A stretch of DNA of 64,000 bases from Onchocerca volvulus (taxonomy: Eukaryota; Nematoda; Chromadorea; Rhabditida; Onchocercidae): the NCBI GenBank assembly GCA_000499405.2, contig HG738138.1:25141745-25205744 (forward strand), read 5' to 3'. Every line of letters starts with the position of its first letter. The first letter of the stretch is position 1. Shown here in pieces: positions 1 through 12,638 of the stretch. Position numbers and translations under genes: made by a program. Below the pieces are notes generated by a model, which saw only the letters and a program-made list of their open reading frames with translations, had not been told where the DNA came from and did no database searches.

Positions 1-2320
1 TCTTTTATTACATGTATAGAGAATACTCTCTCTCTCTCTTTCAACGCATAACATGCAGCTGTTGAAGTTCTGTGAAGAGAACTGCAATGGCCGAATAGTC
101 AAAGAGAGAGAGAGAGAAGAAGAAAGACATGCCATTGGGTCAGCATAAGAAGTGCTAATTAACTAACAGATGTCAAAGGTCAACGAGAAAGGTCAGTTTG
201 ATAATGAGAATTTCAAAAAAGCTTAAACGAAAAATAATTTATGAAATGTCAAACATTGACCTTAATTGACACGGTGACACTGTAGCCAATGTCCATTTAC
301 AAATGTCTTTTTGAGTTACAATCAGTGGAAAGAATATTGAGTCAAGGATCGATGTGAAATTGAACAACTCAATCCTATTCGATCGTATCGCCACTGAGAG
401 CACTTTTCTCTGCTCGTCTCTATAAAATTCACTAAACCACTGCATATTTCTTGCGTGCTTATCTATATCGGAGGTCGAGAGGGAAGTAATTTTGTCTTGC
501 TCTCCTGCATTTGACCGAGAAAATCTTTCGCCTTTTACTAAAGATTTCCGTGCAGGAGAGTATTTATGATTGTATAAGCATTTTTTGGAAGCCCTGAAAA
601 GGGCAATGATTATGGAAGTATGATTGATATCCGAAATTTTAGACAGTTGCAGGTTGTCGTGATGAAAGTGTGTGAATTTATTTCAAATATGTGGCATCAA
701 AATTTTTGTCATTGAATATGAGTTATCTCAAGTATTGATTTGATAAAAGCTCGTCAACCTGACCACAGTTATGTCCCAAATTCAGATTTTTTAATACAAC
801 CTGAGTTTTTCAAAACCGCTTTCTCAAATCAATAATTAAATCAAACTTTTCCAAACATCAACATGAGCATTTCATTGTGATTATGAATAATTCTTGTTAA
901 ACAAATGTAAGCATTGAATGAGGAAAAATGAATTTATATGATCAATGACGACAAAAAGCTACGAATACATTGAATGCAAATGGTCCTCCAAGTTCATCAC
1001 AGAATTTTTTCTCAATATCGATTTTCATTTTTGAATTATTTTCGACACATTCAAATGTATTACTATCAAAAGATGTGATTCATTAATGCTAAACTACTAA
1101 ATATTCTGATAATATTGGTGTTTGATTGCAAAATATTGTTCTTGCCATGCAAAACAATATCTTAAAAATTTTTTTTCTTTGATAATTTAAATAGCTTTCG
1201 ACAAAATCTCATTATATTTCAGCATTCTACAACAGTTATAATAAATCTCATCAGATTTCTTCTACCAATGCATTTAATTAGTTTAACTAATCAATTAATT
1301 AAATTAATTAATACCTAAACGATACAAGATTTTTGCAATGATTGCAAAATGGCTATAGCAAATCTTTGGTAGTCCTAAATTCTGCGTTTTTACAAGCTTA
1401 CTTTTATTAATTAATTAAATTAATTAATTGGTTAAATTAATTAAATATAACATAATATATAATATAGTATAATAATATTATTAACAGAAATATAATCATT
1501 ATTTATTGAATTATTGAATATTTGGTTAGATTGAACAGATCGTATAAATATGATACAAACGTATATAATGAAATCAATTAAATGTTATGAATATTTGTAT
1601 AAATATATCAAACTAATGAAATTACTAGCATATTGAGTTTCAATTTATTAAATTAATACTAATAAATGATATTGGAAATGCTTAACATACTGGTCTATCC
1701 GGTAGATGAGAACTATGTTTTTCTTCATCCATCTTAAACTTTGGTTTAATCGATATTTGCAGATTGATAATTAATATTGCTATTCGTATTTTTATGCTAT
1801 TTTTTTAACTCGTAATTTTTATCGATTTAAAAAAATTTTGGAAAATATAATTTACTCTTCAAATGCACTTTTTTTTTTTTTTTTTTTGCTCCAGTTAGAA
1901 TTCTCCATAATCTAATACATTGCAACTTCCAACCACTACATTAGTAATTGTTAAGTGTATGGCAAGAAGAAACAATTTTTTAAATTCATAAAAAAATATG
2001 AAAATTTGGATTTCATTGAAACATGAAAAAAAATATGGAAAAAAGGTTTTTTTTTTTTGGATCTTAAATAAGCTAAATCGATTTTTCGAATTCTTATCGG
2101 CAATTTCGCAAAACTTCATGATATCACTTGCATAATTTAATCATTTTTATCATTCTGAATGGCTGTTTTGATATGCCAACAATAATTTAATATTGTAGTC
2201 CAGGTCATGCGTCAATAAAGGCATGCTCTCATGATGCGAAAAATAGATTAAACTTTTATCATTATCCTCCCTCTATAAATAAGAAGAATCCTGAACATAG
2301 CATCATTTTAAAGGATATGT

Positions 2321-2390
2321 TATCACAAGATCAGATGTTTAATAGGTCAGGATTAATTATCACAAGGTCAGATAGTTTAATAGGTCAGAG
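2321..2390. repeat. 37-bp tandem duplication
   Basis: Two adjacent copies begin TATCACAAGATCAGAT at 2321 and TATCACAAGGTCAGAT at 2358, each followed by GTTTAATAGGTCAG. The copies differ at a few positions. No coding potential. Confidence 0.75.
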
Positions 2391-3914
2391 GACTATTTTA
2401 GTTTCTTTTTTTCTGGGTTGCGATGTCATCATTGGAATTGTTTTGTTGATATGATTGATACTGTAATTGTCGTAATTGTTGTCGTTTGTTATCACGATTT
2501 CGTTATAAAGGTTTAAGAACCAAAGTTTGAGGCTCAACCACAATTCAATTTGATTTTCACTTCTGTATCATGATATTCATTTAAGCAAGAATAAAAGTTG
2601 AAATAAATCCGACTGGTTACGCATCACAATTACTCACCACCACAAACGTAAATCATTAACTGTTAATTCAAAAATTAAAAGTTAATATTCTTTCAAATTT
2701 TTTGATAATTCTTTTGAGGATAGCGACCCAATAAAAAAAAGTGAAAGAAAATGAAATTTTTCGCATTTATAAGCATTTTTTTTTTTTAAATTTTAAGAAT
2801 CATTTATATAAATTTAAATGCCAGTTATTTTTGAGTCTTTTCCCAGAAGGTTCAAACTAATCAACTTTCGGTTTATTATTAATAAAAACATGCTTCATTG
2901 CTATAATTACAATGTTGTTGCTATGTAATAACTGCTATTGGTACGAATAATGAAAGTCATTTTTGTTTTCTTTCCTATTTTTTTTTCTTTTTTTTTTTCT
3001 TTTTTTTTTTTTAACTCGTTAGATAATTATGATATCCATTTTTCCATCAAGATCAAATAAATACGATTTTGAACAGAAAGTAAAGAACGTGAAGCAGGAA
3101 AAAAAATTTATTAATTGGCTTAGTTATATAGATCGGAGCAAAACATACTGAAAGTTATTCTAATAAAAATTTTCAAGAAAGCCAGTGAAATGCATCATAT
3201 TCTATTTTTATTTTTTTTCTTTATAGATTGATAATTTGATAAAAAATAAGTCAATCTATCGAGTTTTTGACGAATCAATTTATCAGAAATGATCAAATTT
3301 TTCAGAATTAAAATTTCAATCTTAAGTAAAATTGATGTATTAAATTAATGGCAGTAATTTGTCACTTCTTTCGAGAAAGCATGATATATATTTATCCAAT
3401 CACTTTGTCTTAAATACGATTTATAATAATTATGTTCTATTTGATTGATTTTATCAATAAATATTTCATTTCAAATCAAGTAAAATTTCCTTAACATTAT
3501 TTTTAATTTCGTTTATTTTTGGACACTTTTTTTTTTCTTTATTTTAATACAATTCGTGATATCTTTCCGTGTCTGTTTCTTTTTTTTTTTTCTTAAATTA
3601 TCTTTTAATAATTATTCATTCATTTTTAAGAAATCAAATATATTTGTTTTATTATGATAATTTTTGAAATAATAAAGAATTTAGAGAATTAAATTAATTA
3701 TTCACGGTTATTTACATAATTTTTGAATATTTTATTTTTTCAAATTATCCAATTTGGAAATTATAATTAATAATAGAGAAATAAGATATTTGATATCGTT
3801 AAATTTGTTAAAAAATGTGCAAAATTTTTTGAAAAATTTTTGGTTGTTGCATGTTTGTATAATATGATAACAAGTATGATATCATATTGGACATTTTTAT
3901 CTATTCTAAAATAC

Positions 3915-3943
3915 TGCATGCATGCATGCATGCATGCATGCAT
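3915..3943. repeat. (TGCA)n microsatellite
   Basis: About seven perfect TGCA units followed by a degenerate one (CATACATGCA). The tetramer is self-complementary, so the tract could extrude as a cruciform. An open frame across it only reads Cys-Met-His-Ala repeats and is not a gene. Confidence 0.9.
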
Positions 3944-5800
3944 ACATGCATTTGGATCTTATAAAATTTTTATTTATTGCATGGAAAAATGCAATGATGC
4001 ATGCTTGTGCTTTCATTTTAATTTTTATAATATTGATCTAAGTAAATATAGATGAAATTTTTGAATTGGTCATGTATTTTTGAAACTAAATTGCATAAGC
4101 ATTATTAAAAAAAAAAAAAAAAAAAAAAACTTTAAAATACATTATTGATTGATTTTTAAATTCCATAATTACGAAATAAATAAATATTTTTCAGTCGTTT
4201 CTAATGTTTTCTAATAAATCATAATTTACAATAATTTATCGATTTGATTTTTGAAAAAATATATATGAATATATTTTTTGTTTCATATTGGAAATTGTTT
4301 GGTGCAAATTTATTCTAATGATGTAGTTTCATATTTCATTCAGTGATGAATTGGAGATGAATGTTAATAGTTTGAAGGTAATATCATGGATTATTAAACT
4401 TGATAAATAGCTTTTTGTAAGCCATTTTTTGCAATAAATTCTTCATTACATCAATGAATCTTTTCAGAATTTTTTCGATTAAATTTTTCATTTCCTTTTT
4501 TTTTAGCTCAATTATAAATTTATTTAGCATTTTATCAGAATTTGTGTCATAAAAATGAAGACTGATGCTTTTATTTTATTGCTTTTTTTTTTTTGGATAT
4601 TGCTCTTTTATAATTAATTTACATTTTTTTCATTGACTTCTATCTTATATGATAGTTCGTCCCATTTTTTTTTTTTTTTTTCCTTTAAAATAAAATAGTG
4701 AAGAAAATTTGAAATTTTTAATCGAATAATGTGTTTTTGAAGAACATCAATAAGGAATGAATATTTTGAGGTTTTCAAACTTGTCTTTTTATTGAAAACT
4801 TTTCTCATAGTTAAAATAATAGAAGTTAAGTAAACAAATTAATTGCTAACTTGATCGTTTTACATTTTATTCATTATTGTCAGTCAATTAAAAGCTTCAT
4901 TCTAATTGGATTTATTTCAGTGAAAATTTTTCACTTTTCAAGGATTTTGCAATTTTGAAAAATTGGAATTAATCTCACTTCTTTTTTTTCGCCAAATTTT
5001 ATAATATTGAAAAAAATATGTTTTCTTGTTTAAAAAAAAAAAAAAAAAAATAAATTTTCCTTCAGGATCTTCGTTTTATCTTTAAATTTTTAAATAACTA
5101 ACAAAACCTTTCTTCACATTATTATAATGATTTTATTATAGCGAATAGTGAATAAAAACCTTTTCTCGATACTCACAGATAGCAATGACATCATTTAATA
5201 AACAACAACATTTAATTATCTTTTTACCCTTTTCTCTAAACTATTTTACTAAATAATATTAGGAATTGAGTTTAAGAATTGAAAATTAATCGTTAATTCT
5301 ATTTTTCAGTTCTAAATATATTTGTAAGATGAATATAAATAGTTTGAAAATATGAATAAATGAAATCAAATTATGTCATTCATCGATTCATAAATTATGT
5401 AATCCACAATCTGATACAGCATAAATTTTCCATTGATAAGCTTGGAAATAGTTGTAAGATCACTGAAAGCTTAAATAGTAAAGCTTTTTCGAATTCTAAA
5501 ATTCCAAAAACTTTTTCCAAGATTAGTTAATTAATTCCTTTCAATAGAAGGCAATTGTTGAGTCATGAATAATTCGTTCAAATTTGATTTTATTTTTAAT
5601 TATAATTCTCATTTTAATTGCAATTTTAATTTTAATTTCAACTGTAATTCAATCATCTAATTTTAAATGTATGATTGTTTGCGATGTTTATATAGCATAG
5701 CTTTTTTCACGATAATTTATTATCAGTAATTTTTTTAATTTTAACTCGTCCAAAAAAATACTGTTACGAAGATTTTTGAATTTTGTAATTTATTAATTTA

Positions 5801-5809
5801 TTATTTTAG
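5801..5809 (+). promoter_or_regulatory. Possible trans-splice (spliced-leader) acceptor
   Basis: TTATTTTAG lies just two bases before the ATG of the secreted-peptide gene. No donor or coding exon was seen upstream. In nematodes such an acceptor next to the start codon usually marks addition of a spliced leader. This is inference from position and motif only. Confidence 0.45.
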
Positions 5810-5811
5810 TA

Positions 5812-6619
5812 ATGCGAGCACATTTCTTACTGATATTACTGACAGCTCTGGTTACCAATTTATTAGCTTTTACAGGTAAGATAATCTTTTATTTCAAGCC
5901 CATAATATTTGATTGGGATAGTTTTTTGTTAAAGAATTCCAATAATAAAATAATTAAAATTTAATAAATTTCAAATTTCCAAACAAAAATTAAAGCATTG
6001 TCAAAACTATGTTTATCGTTCAGAAAGTATTTGGCAAATAGACAGATTAATAATAAATGATGCAAACTAACTCATCAGATTTAATTTTAAAATTTATTTT
6101 TAATTTTCAAACTTATTTAAAATGGATTATATTTTTTTTTAGGGTTAGAGTTTGATGCATCAACAAGAGATTGTTCCGTTGAACAAAACGGGAAAATTGC
6201 TTGTCAGTGTTGCAAAATAGCATGTTGGTATGATACTGCAAGTGTCAGTTTTACCATTTGTAAAATATTAACAATGATAATCCTAAATTAAAGATAAGAA
6301 TTAGCAAATGATATGATACTTGATCCTTTGATGTATTTCTGATAAAATTAATATCATCATTTCTATTGTTAGGAAAAAATGAATTATTAAGTAAACGGAT
6401 ATTTTTTAAAAAATTTAGAAATATACTTTTTAAAATAAAAAAAAAAAAATTTTTAATGAAATTATTTAGAAAGCAACAAATAATTTGGGTCATATACCTG
6501 GTCAAAATGGTGAACAAGAAGCTTTGGAAACATTACGTCTAATTCGTCTATGCATACTTTTGAAATGTGGCAATGCGTGTCCAAAATTTCCTCGAGGTTT
6601 ATTCATACCAACAAGATAA
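5812..6619 (+). CDS. Small secreted cysteine-rich protein, three exons
   Basis: Exons are 5812-5875, 6143-6243 and 6470-6619 (315 nt, 104 residues). Exon 1 encodes a clear signal peptide: MRAH, then a hydrophobic core of Leu, Ile, Ala and Val to about residue 21, then donor GTAAG. Exon 2 opens after a T-tract ending TTTTAG and encodes a Cys-rich segment with Cys at about 32, 42, 44, 45 and 49, including CQCC and ACWY. Exon 3 encodes GHIPGQNGEQEALETL followed by Cys at about 83, 88 and 92 and ends in TAA. Eight cysteines are consistent with four disulfides in an extracellular peptide. I do not recognise a named family. The exon 2 donor is weak: phase-compatible choices are GTCAGT after 6243, or GTGTCA after 6241 with acceptor AAAG at 6470-6473. 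The strong-looking GTATGA at 6229 would create a stop. Read through, exon 2 ends at a TAA near 6290. AATAAA follows at 6711. Confidence 0.6.
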
Positions 6620-6710
6620 GAATTTCATTCATCATGATTTTATTTGTTTTTATTGAAAATATCAGTAAATCTGCATACTATATTTTCATAAATTAGTGCA
6701 TAATTTATGA

Positions 6711-6716
6711 AATAAA
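6711..6716 (+). terminator. Polyadenylation signal AATAAA
   Basis: AATAAA about 92 bases after the stop codon of the secreted-peptide gene. It is followed by TTGTTTATTTTG, a plausible T/GT-rich downstream element. Confidence 0.5.
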
Positions 6717-6851
6717 TTGTTTATTTTGAAACCATTAAATATCAGCAGCACACACGTCGACATACGCATTCCACGCATGTAATTATTACGTATTATGCCC
6801 ATTCTATATGATTTAATTAAATACAATTAGTTTCAATTGGATAAGTATCAT

Positions 6852-7065
6852 TGGTTTAAATGAAAATCTAAATGTTCGTTATTATTATTATTTGCCACAC
6901 AAAATTTCACGTTCTTCATCGATTAATTGAAATTTTGATACAACGCTGCATTCAACTAGGCGCCTGTTTCCATATAGATATCTAGTTTTTTTTTTAACCC
7001 GTCTGTTTAGGATAAACATGTTTGCCGCCGAAACGCCATAAGAATAAGATGTTTCCCGCCAAAAC
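6852..7065. repeat. Dispersed repeat family, copy A
   Basis: Shares with 7133-7275 and 34747-34890 an ordered set of motifs: TAAATGTT(C/T)GTT near the left, then a C-A-T-C-GATTAATTGAAATTTTGA-like block, then CAACGCTGCATTCAA and GGCGC, then a T-run. It continues with GATAAACATGTTTGCCGCC and GATGTTTCCCGCC, motifs that recur in the inverted-repeat element at 45.15-45.20 kb. This is a non-autonomous dispersed element of unknown class; no transposase or reverse transcriptase frame is present. Confidence 0.55.
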
Positions 7066-7132
7066 GCAACACAAAGTGAAATCAACCAATTACTGATTTA
7101 TTGCTAGGTAAAAGTCGACAAATAATCTAGCT

Positions 7133-7275
7133 ATATAAATAAAAATGTAAATGTTTGTTGTGGCTTTTAACATAATGTTTCAAATTTTTCACTGACTGAT
7201 TTGTAATTTTGAGACAACGCTGCATTTAAATTGGCGTGTTTTTTTTATACAGATATACCTACCTTTTTTTTCAGC
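7133..7275. repeat. Dispersed repeat family, copy B
   Basis: Begins CTATATAAATAAAAATGTAA, then ATGTTTGTTG, TTTCAAATTTTTCACTGA, TTTTGAGACAACGCTGCATT and GGCGTG before a T-run. It is in the same orientation as copy A about 280 bp upstream and as copy C at 34.75 kb. Confidence 0.6.
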
Positions 7276-9244
7276 TATCACAGATGTCGCATGAGTAATA
7301 AAAGCAAGAGAAGTATTGATTTGAAAATGTTTCTCTTCAATACTGAAGTTATTTGACAATCCAAGTGGAAACTTGAAATTTTTAATCGTATTTATTTATT
7401 TGCTATCCCTTTTTTCGTCGATATTAGCATCAAATTTTTACGAAAAGTAAGAGTAATAAATATTAAAAAATATTCAAGCAAAAACTCTCAAAGACAAAGA
7501 GCAGAATTAATCTATTTCTTTCTTTTTTTTACTTAAAAAGACTTTGTGATGACGTACATCTACTTTTTTTTTTTTTAATTTAGAAAAATCTTCATTTCAC
7601 TACTTAATTTTTAATTTACACATTTCGATGAATATCATAATTTCACGCTTTTTTTTTTATAATTTATAGATTCAATTGTACCGTTTATAAAAAATTAAAA
7701 ATAAAAGTATTTTCTTCAAACGCATTTTTTAGGATCAAAAATCTTACAAATAATCTTCAATATCAGCAACAAGTAAAATCAGTTAACACTGATCTCATTG
7801 TCAGTATTCGAAATATAATGCTTGCATTACAGATTTACTTATTTCAGACTATTTTCTCTGCAAATAAACAAACTAGTAAACAACTAAACAAATTAGTAAA
7901 CAAGCAAACAGCTTTGTTGTTTAACGAAACAATAAATTGATTGTTTTTGCTATACATTTGTATGCTAATAAAATATCCCATCATTGTTGTTTTATGTGTG
8001 CAACAAAATTTTTATTTTCAGTATTTAAAATATTTCAATCACCAAACTTGGGAAATTTTAATTGTAAACAATGAAATAGTTGAAACGACATATTATTAAA
8101 TAAATAAGCTGAATGAAATGATTTTCTTTTTCTTAATGGATACGATATTTTATATCGTAATAACATCATATTTCCACAAATTAATTTTGATAAATTTTTT
8201 TTTTTGATACGATATCTTCATGATTTTATATCGTAGTAATATCATTTTATGTTGATATTTGCATTATTTCTTTGCTGCTACTATTTCTGATTAATTTGAT
8301 GAATGCAACACTGCATACGTATGATATGTTATAATGAATAACTTAAGATTGATACAAATGTATTCAATTCAATGACAAAAAAAAAAAAAAAAAACTAGAA
8401 ATGGAAAATATTTAATTTAATAACTCAAGAAACATGAATCGATTCAATGAGTGTGAATTTAACAAAGCAAGGAATTGTGTTGTCACACAGAAGAAATCAA
8501 TTGCAGTTATAATTTTGAAGAAAGTTAAATCAATATTATCTAGCAATGCTTCGATTTGTTTACCTAAATGGGAAGATAAATAGAGCTGATATAGATGAAT
8601 GACATCAATGCATTTGAAGAATTAGTGAATATCATTTGCAAATAAAAATAATACTAAAATAATCAATAATCTGGACTAAAATATTCAATAATAATACTAA
8701 AATAATCAATAGTAATAATTTGATTTGTTTGAACATTCTTGCATTGAATACCGAAAGCAACATCATTGATGATAACAATTGAAATCACTAATAGAATAAT
8801 ATGAAATCTATTAGAAATAATTTGTTATGAATTGTTCCAAAAAAAAAAAAAAACAATTATCATTTCACAAAACCATGCGAAATATAGGATACTGATATAT
8901 TGGTGATAAAATATAAATGATAATGCGATGATGCTGATGATGAAGCGAAATTGCTAGAGATTTTAAATGGAAATAAAATTGTGATGATAATAATAGTTGT
9001 GGAATCGAACATTTTGGAAAAAAAATCAACGATAATGATGATTTTGGGGGTTTCAAATGAAATCTAAAAAAATTAAGTGCAACAATTGGTCTTTTTCTTT
9101 TTTTTTTTTTTTTTTTTTTTGCAAAAATCAACTATTGCAAAAGAAATGTATTACTAAAATTTTATTTTTCGTATGTTCCTTTTTTGAAATTTGTTCATTT
9201 GTTAATTAATAAACATGGAAATGAAATTTTTTCTAGTATTATAG
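7276..9244. other. Non-coding AT-rich stretch
   Basis: Nothing coding was supported. Contents include a short hairpin at about 7313-7350 (AGTATTGA / TCAATACT), two related GATACGATAT(T/C)-containing blocks near 8140 and 8200, AATAATACTAAAATAATCAATA duplicated around 8650-8710, and long A or T runs near 8375, 8840 and 9100. Confidence 0.5.
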
Positions 9245-9431
9245 ATTGATCAATGAAAAATATATTCAATTCATTAAAACTTGCTTCTTATTGTTTTCAA
9301 AGTGAACAATTCTCAATCGTTTTATTGCAGCTAATAGGTAAGTAATAGCTTACTTAAATTTTATGGCCTTTAATCTAATTTTCAGAAATAATGCAAAAAG
9401 TTTACCACACACAGAAATTGCTATTCGTCAC

Positions 9432-9503
9432 TGCCCAAGACAGGAATCGAACCTGTGTCGCCACGGCCACAACGTGGAGTACTAACCACTATACTACTTG
9501 GGC
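9432..9503 (-). tRNA. tRNA-His (anticodon GTG), left copy
   Basis: A 72-nt cloverleaf reading on the minus strand. The acceptor arm is GCCCAAG / CTTGGGC with discriminator A. The D-arm region contains TAGTATAGTGGTTAGTAC with the A and B box signatures GTGGTTAGTAC and GGTTCGATTCC. The anticodon stem CCACG / CGTGG encloses loop TTGTGGC with GTG at 9468-9470. The T-stem is ACAGG / CCTGT. The body matches eukaryotic tRNA-His, which starts with a 5' GCC and gains G-1 after transcription. No intron. A pol III T-run on the minus strand lies at 9395-9399. It is identical over 72 nt to the copy at 12639. Confidence 0.95.
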
Positions 9504-10189
9504 CACTGACAGCTCTACCGTAACATACTGATCCTGGAAAATTTTTTGTAAAAATTCCAAAAATCTGTGTAAAGTTTGAAAAATTACAGTATTATAACAA
9601 AATTTATTATTTATTGTCTTCCCGTAAAAAACAGTCTTTTTTGTTCCCAAAAATTTAATTGTACAAATGAAATTGAAATTGAAATTTTTTTCAAAATGAA
9701 AATTTAAAATTCGTTTTTGTATTGTTTTTCCTAAAAATTAATATGATTGAGTAAGTTATTACTGTCTATTGCCTAAGAATAGACATGTTTCGGAAAATTA
9801 TTTCAAAGGAAAATTTCGAATTTATTCAAGTGAATAATTTCCATCGAAAAAAGAAATAAGAAAAATTATAATTCCGTGAAAGGTAGTTTTTTCATTTGGC
9901 AAATTTTTATGCAAATTTAATTTATTTTATCATAAATTTTGCTCAGATTCAATTTCAACTATTTCCAGATCAGTTATTCTTCTACCAAAGTAATGCTCAG
10001 GAAAGTGATTCTTTAATAAGAAAAGATAAAACTCGATTTTTTCGCTTTTTGTTTTTCCTTATTCCCTAAACTCAAGTTCTAATTATTTCAAGTTTTTTAG
10101 TTGACAGCGAAGAGATAAATTGTAAATAACATAGGAATGATAGATAATTAATGAGGTTAATTAATATCTTCTTGTATTTCTAATTTATT

Positions 10190-11482
10190 ATTAATTCAAC
10201 AAAAATTATTTTTTCTGATTAATATTTTTGTTTACTTATCTATTAATATATCTTGAAACAATTACATTTCTTTCCTATTTGCTGTTAATTTTGGTAATTT
10301 TGACTGAATTTTTGTGGTTTCGAAAAATCAATACCAAATTACGGTATTTGAAAAAATCATGACAATATTGATTAATTTTACGGTAGTATTGATACACGGT
10401 GTTTTAATCAAAATAAGTCAAAAATTTAAGAGTAATGAATGATTAAATATAGACCAAATTAGATTAAATGTAAATCAACAGAAATGAATGATCAAAATCA
10501 AATTGTAACTCAAATTCAAAACAAGATAACATAAAGATTAATACCATACGTGAAAATTTACGGAAAATTTTCACGTGTACAAAAAATTGAACAAAAAACT
10601 TTGAAACTAAACCTCATCTAGAGCAAACTGTGTTGGAAAAATTGAATAAGATGAGAATAATGATAATATCAGTTAACTTTTTCTTTTTCCGATTTTTTTT
10701 TTTTTGAGATTTTCCAATAGAAATTGTACGATTATTGATTTTTTATCGAATGAAAAGGATTGTAATTTAAAATCTTAAAATCTTAAAGATTTAATTTTTG
10801 GCTTAAAAATTTTCTTGTGAACAAAATTAAAATTCCTCGAAATTTTTCAATTAAGATTAATTTTTGATTAAATTCATATTAATGAAAATTTATTGTTCAC
10901 ATTATTCATCATTTTTATTATCGTACTTTTTTTTAATATTTTATTTTGAATTTTTATCTGTTTCAATTAGTTTAAAATCGTAAAATAATGAATATATTGT
11001 ATTGAAAAATTAACAAAACAGAAAACTGCGAAGCAATAATGACAATATTTGACAGTTTTGCTGTTCCAGTTATACTAATATTAAAATAAATATTCGGAAA
11101 AAAATGAAAATAATTCGAAATCGTTGAAAATTCGCAAAAAAAAAAAAAAAAAAACCATTGGAAATAATTCGATACTCTGTATTATTTAGAAGTTGTACAC
11201 AATAAAGTCATTATCAATTTAATAATATTTTCTAATATAAAAAAATAAATACCTTTATACTCTTAACTTTTGACTATTTGGAACGATTTTCAATTATTCC
11301 AGGTTTGTTTATTTTGATAGAAATACGAGTATTTCAGGAAAAATTCCATTTTTTGATCTGATGAAAATCAGAAACAGCAGTCTATATTATACATAATTGG
11401 TCATTTAATTTATAAAAATAATTTGAAAATTTATAAGATTTAATGAAAATTGATTGTAAAGTTATGTAAAAATTTTTTCCAG
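10190..11482. other. Spacer of the inverted repeat
   Basis: AT-rich, without a supported gene. A perfect 12-bp hairpin, ACGTGAAAATTT / AAATTTTCACGT, lies at 10548-10559 and 10565-10576. A GT-donor-like site CCAG|GTTTGT occurs near 11302. It is preceded by a short open stretch in the phase that would join the exon-like segment at 11483, but no start codon or acceptor was found for it. Confidence 0.4.
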
Positions 11483-11589
11483 TTAATTTATGTTCGAATA
11501 AATATTTCCGAATTGCATTTCCGGGAAATGATATAACTGGATATCCGGATTGGATTACATCAAATGATGGAAAATTGTTCCATACATAA
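11483..11589 (+). CDS. Exon-like terminal coding fragment
   Basis: A classic acceptor TTTTTTCCAG ends at 11482. After two phase bases comes an open stretch of 34 codons encoding a segment with CSNKYFRIAF, PGNDITGYPD and WITSNDGKLF, ending at a TAA (11587-11589). Its amino-acid composition (Trp, Cys, Gly-Tyr-Pro, Asp) is unlike the translated AT-rich noise around it. No family was recognised. A possible upstream partner ends near 11302 at CCAG|GTTTGT in a compatible phase, but it has no visible start. It may be the last exon of a small gene or a decayed gene fragment. Confidence 0.3.
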
Positions 11590-12638
11590 ACCTTTGATAA
11601 TTATCAATCTTAAAATTAAAATTATCACTAATAATTTTCTCACTTATTTGAAATTATTTCCGTAAAAATCTAATCGAATTAATTCAGTGATATTTTTTGT
11701 GATTTTGAAAATATATACACATCATTTAATTGTTATGAAATTCATTCTCTAAATTTATTCTCTAATCTCTAATTAAATCTCATTCTCTAATTAACAATTT
11801 CTAATAAATTAGAAATACAAAAAGACATTAATTAACCTCATTAATTATCGATCATTCCTATGTAATTTGCAATTTATCTCTTCTCTGTTAACTAAAAAAC
11901 TCGAAATAATTAATTTAGAATTAGGGGAATAAGGAAAAGAATTTAATTTGAATTTTATTTCTTTTTTCGATGGAAATCATTCACTTGAATAAATTCGAAA
12001 TTTTCCTTTGAAATAATTTTCCGAAACATGTCTATTCTTAGGCAATTTCAGTGTTGGAAATTTATAACAGAAAAAACTTCTGGAAAAGGGAAAAAAGAAT
12101 TCTGATAAAGCTAATTTTTGAATTCCAAAATTAACTTTATTCAAATATTTTGCTATTTGAAAAATTTTGAGGGATCATCTTTATTTATGATAAATTAAAA
12201 ATCGATTGAAATTACTTCTTTGTTGCAATTTAAAGTTTACGAAGAAAGTAACGAAATTAATGAAATTTTTAATTAAAATGTAATTATTACAAGAATAGAT
12301 AAGGAGAGGCAGAACAAAAGAATATAATAAGAATAAATAACAATAATATTAGAATTATGATATGACAGTAATAACTTACTCAATCATATTAATTTTTAGG
12401 AAAAACAATGCAAAAAAGAATTTTAAATTTTCATTTTGAAAAAAATTTCAATTTCAATTTCAATTTCAATTTCATTTGTACAATTAAATTTTTGGGAACC
12501 AAAAAAACTGTTTGTTACGGGTAGACAATAAATAATAAATTTTTTTATAATACTGTAATTTTTCAAACTTTACACAGATTTTTGGAATTTTTACAAAAAA
12601 TTTTCCAGGATCAGTATGTTACGGTAGAGCTGTCAGTG

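Larger units (their letters stand above)
1..5800. other. Non-coding AT-rich intergenic region
   Basis: No gene could be supported here. The first 600 bases are more mixed in composition than the rest and hold CT/AG microsatellites at about 27-43 and 103-118. An imperfect hairpin at 500-560 pairs CTCTCCTGCA with TGCAGGAGAG and, inside, AAATCTTT with AAAGATTT. From 600 on the sequence is AT-rich with many T or A runs, for example 23 A at 4107-4129. A (TGCA)n tract lies at 3915-3943. Two TTAATTAA-rich blocks at about 1285-1312 and 1408-1450 are inverted relative to each other. The 68-codon open frame at 239-445 minus shows no recognisable family and was not called. Confidence 0.6.

Noticed and set aside
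239..445. 68-codon minus-strand open frame in a more complex block
   Set aside because: No recognisable motif or splice/start context; it could be chance in the least AT-rich part of the window.
6888..7085. 65-codon minus-strand frame
   Set aside because: Falls entirely within the dispersed repeat; no coding evidence.
8865..9131. 88-codon minus-strand frame starting with a poly-Lys run
   Set aside because: Lys run comes from a T homopolymer; the rest has no conserved-looking features.
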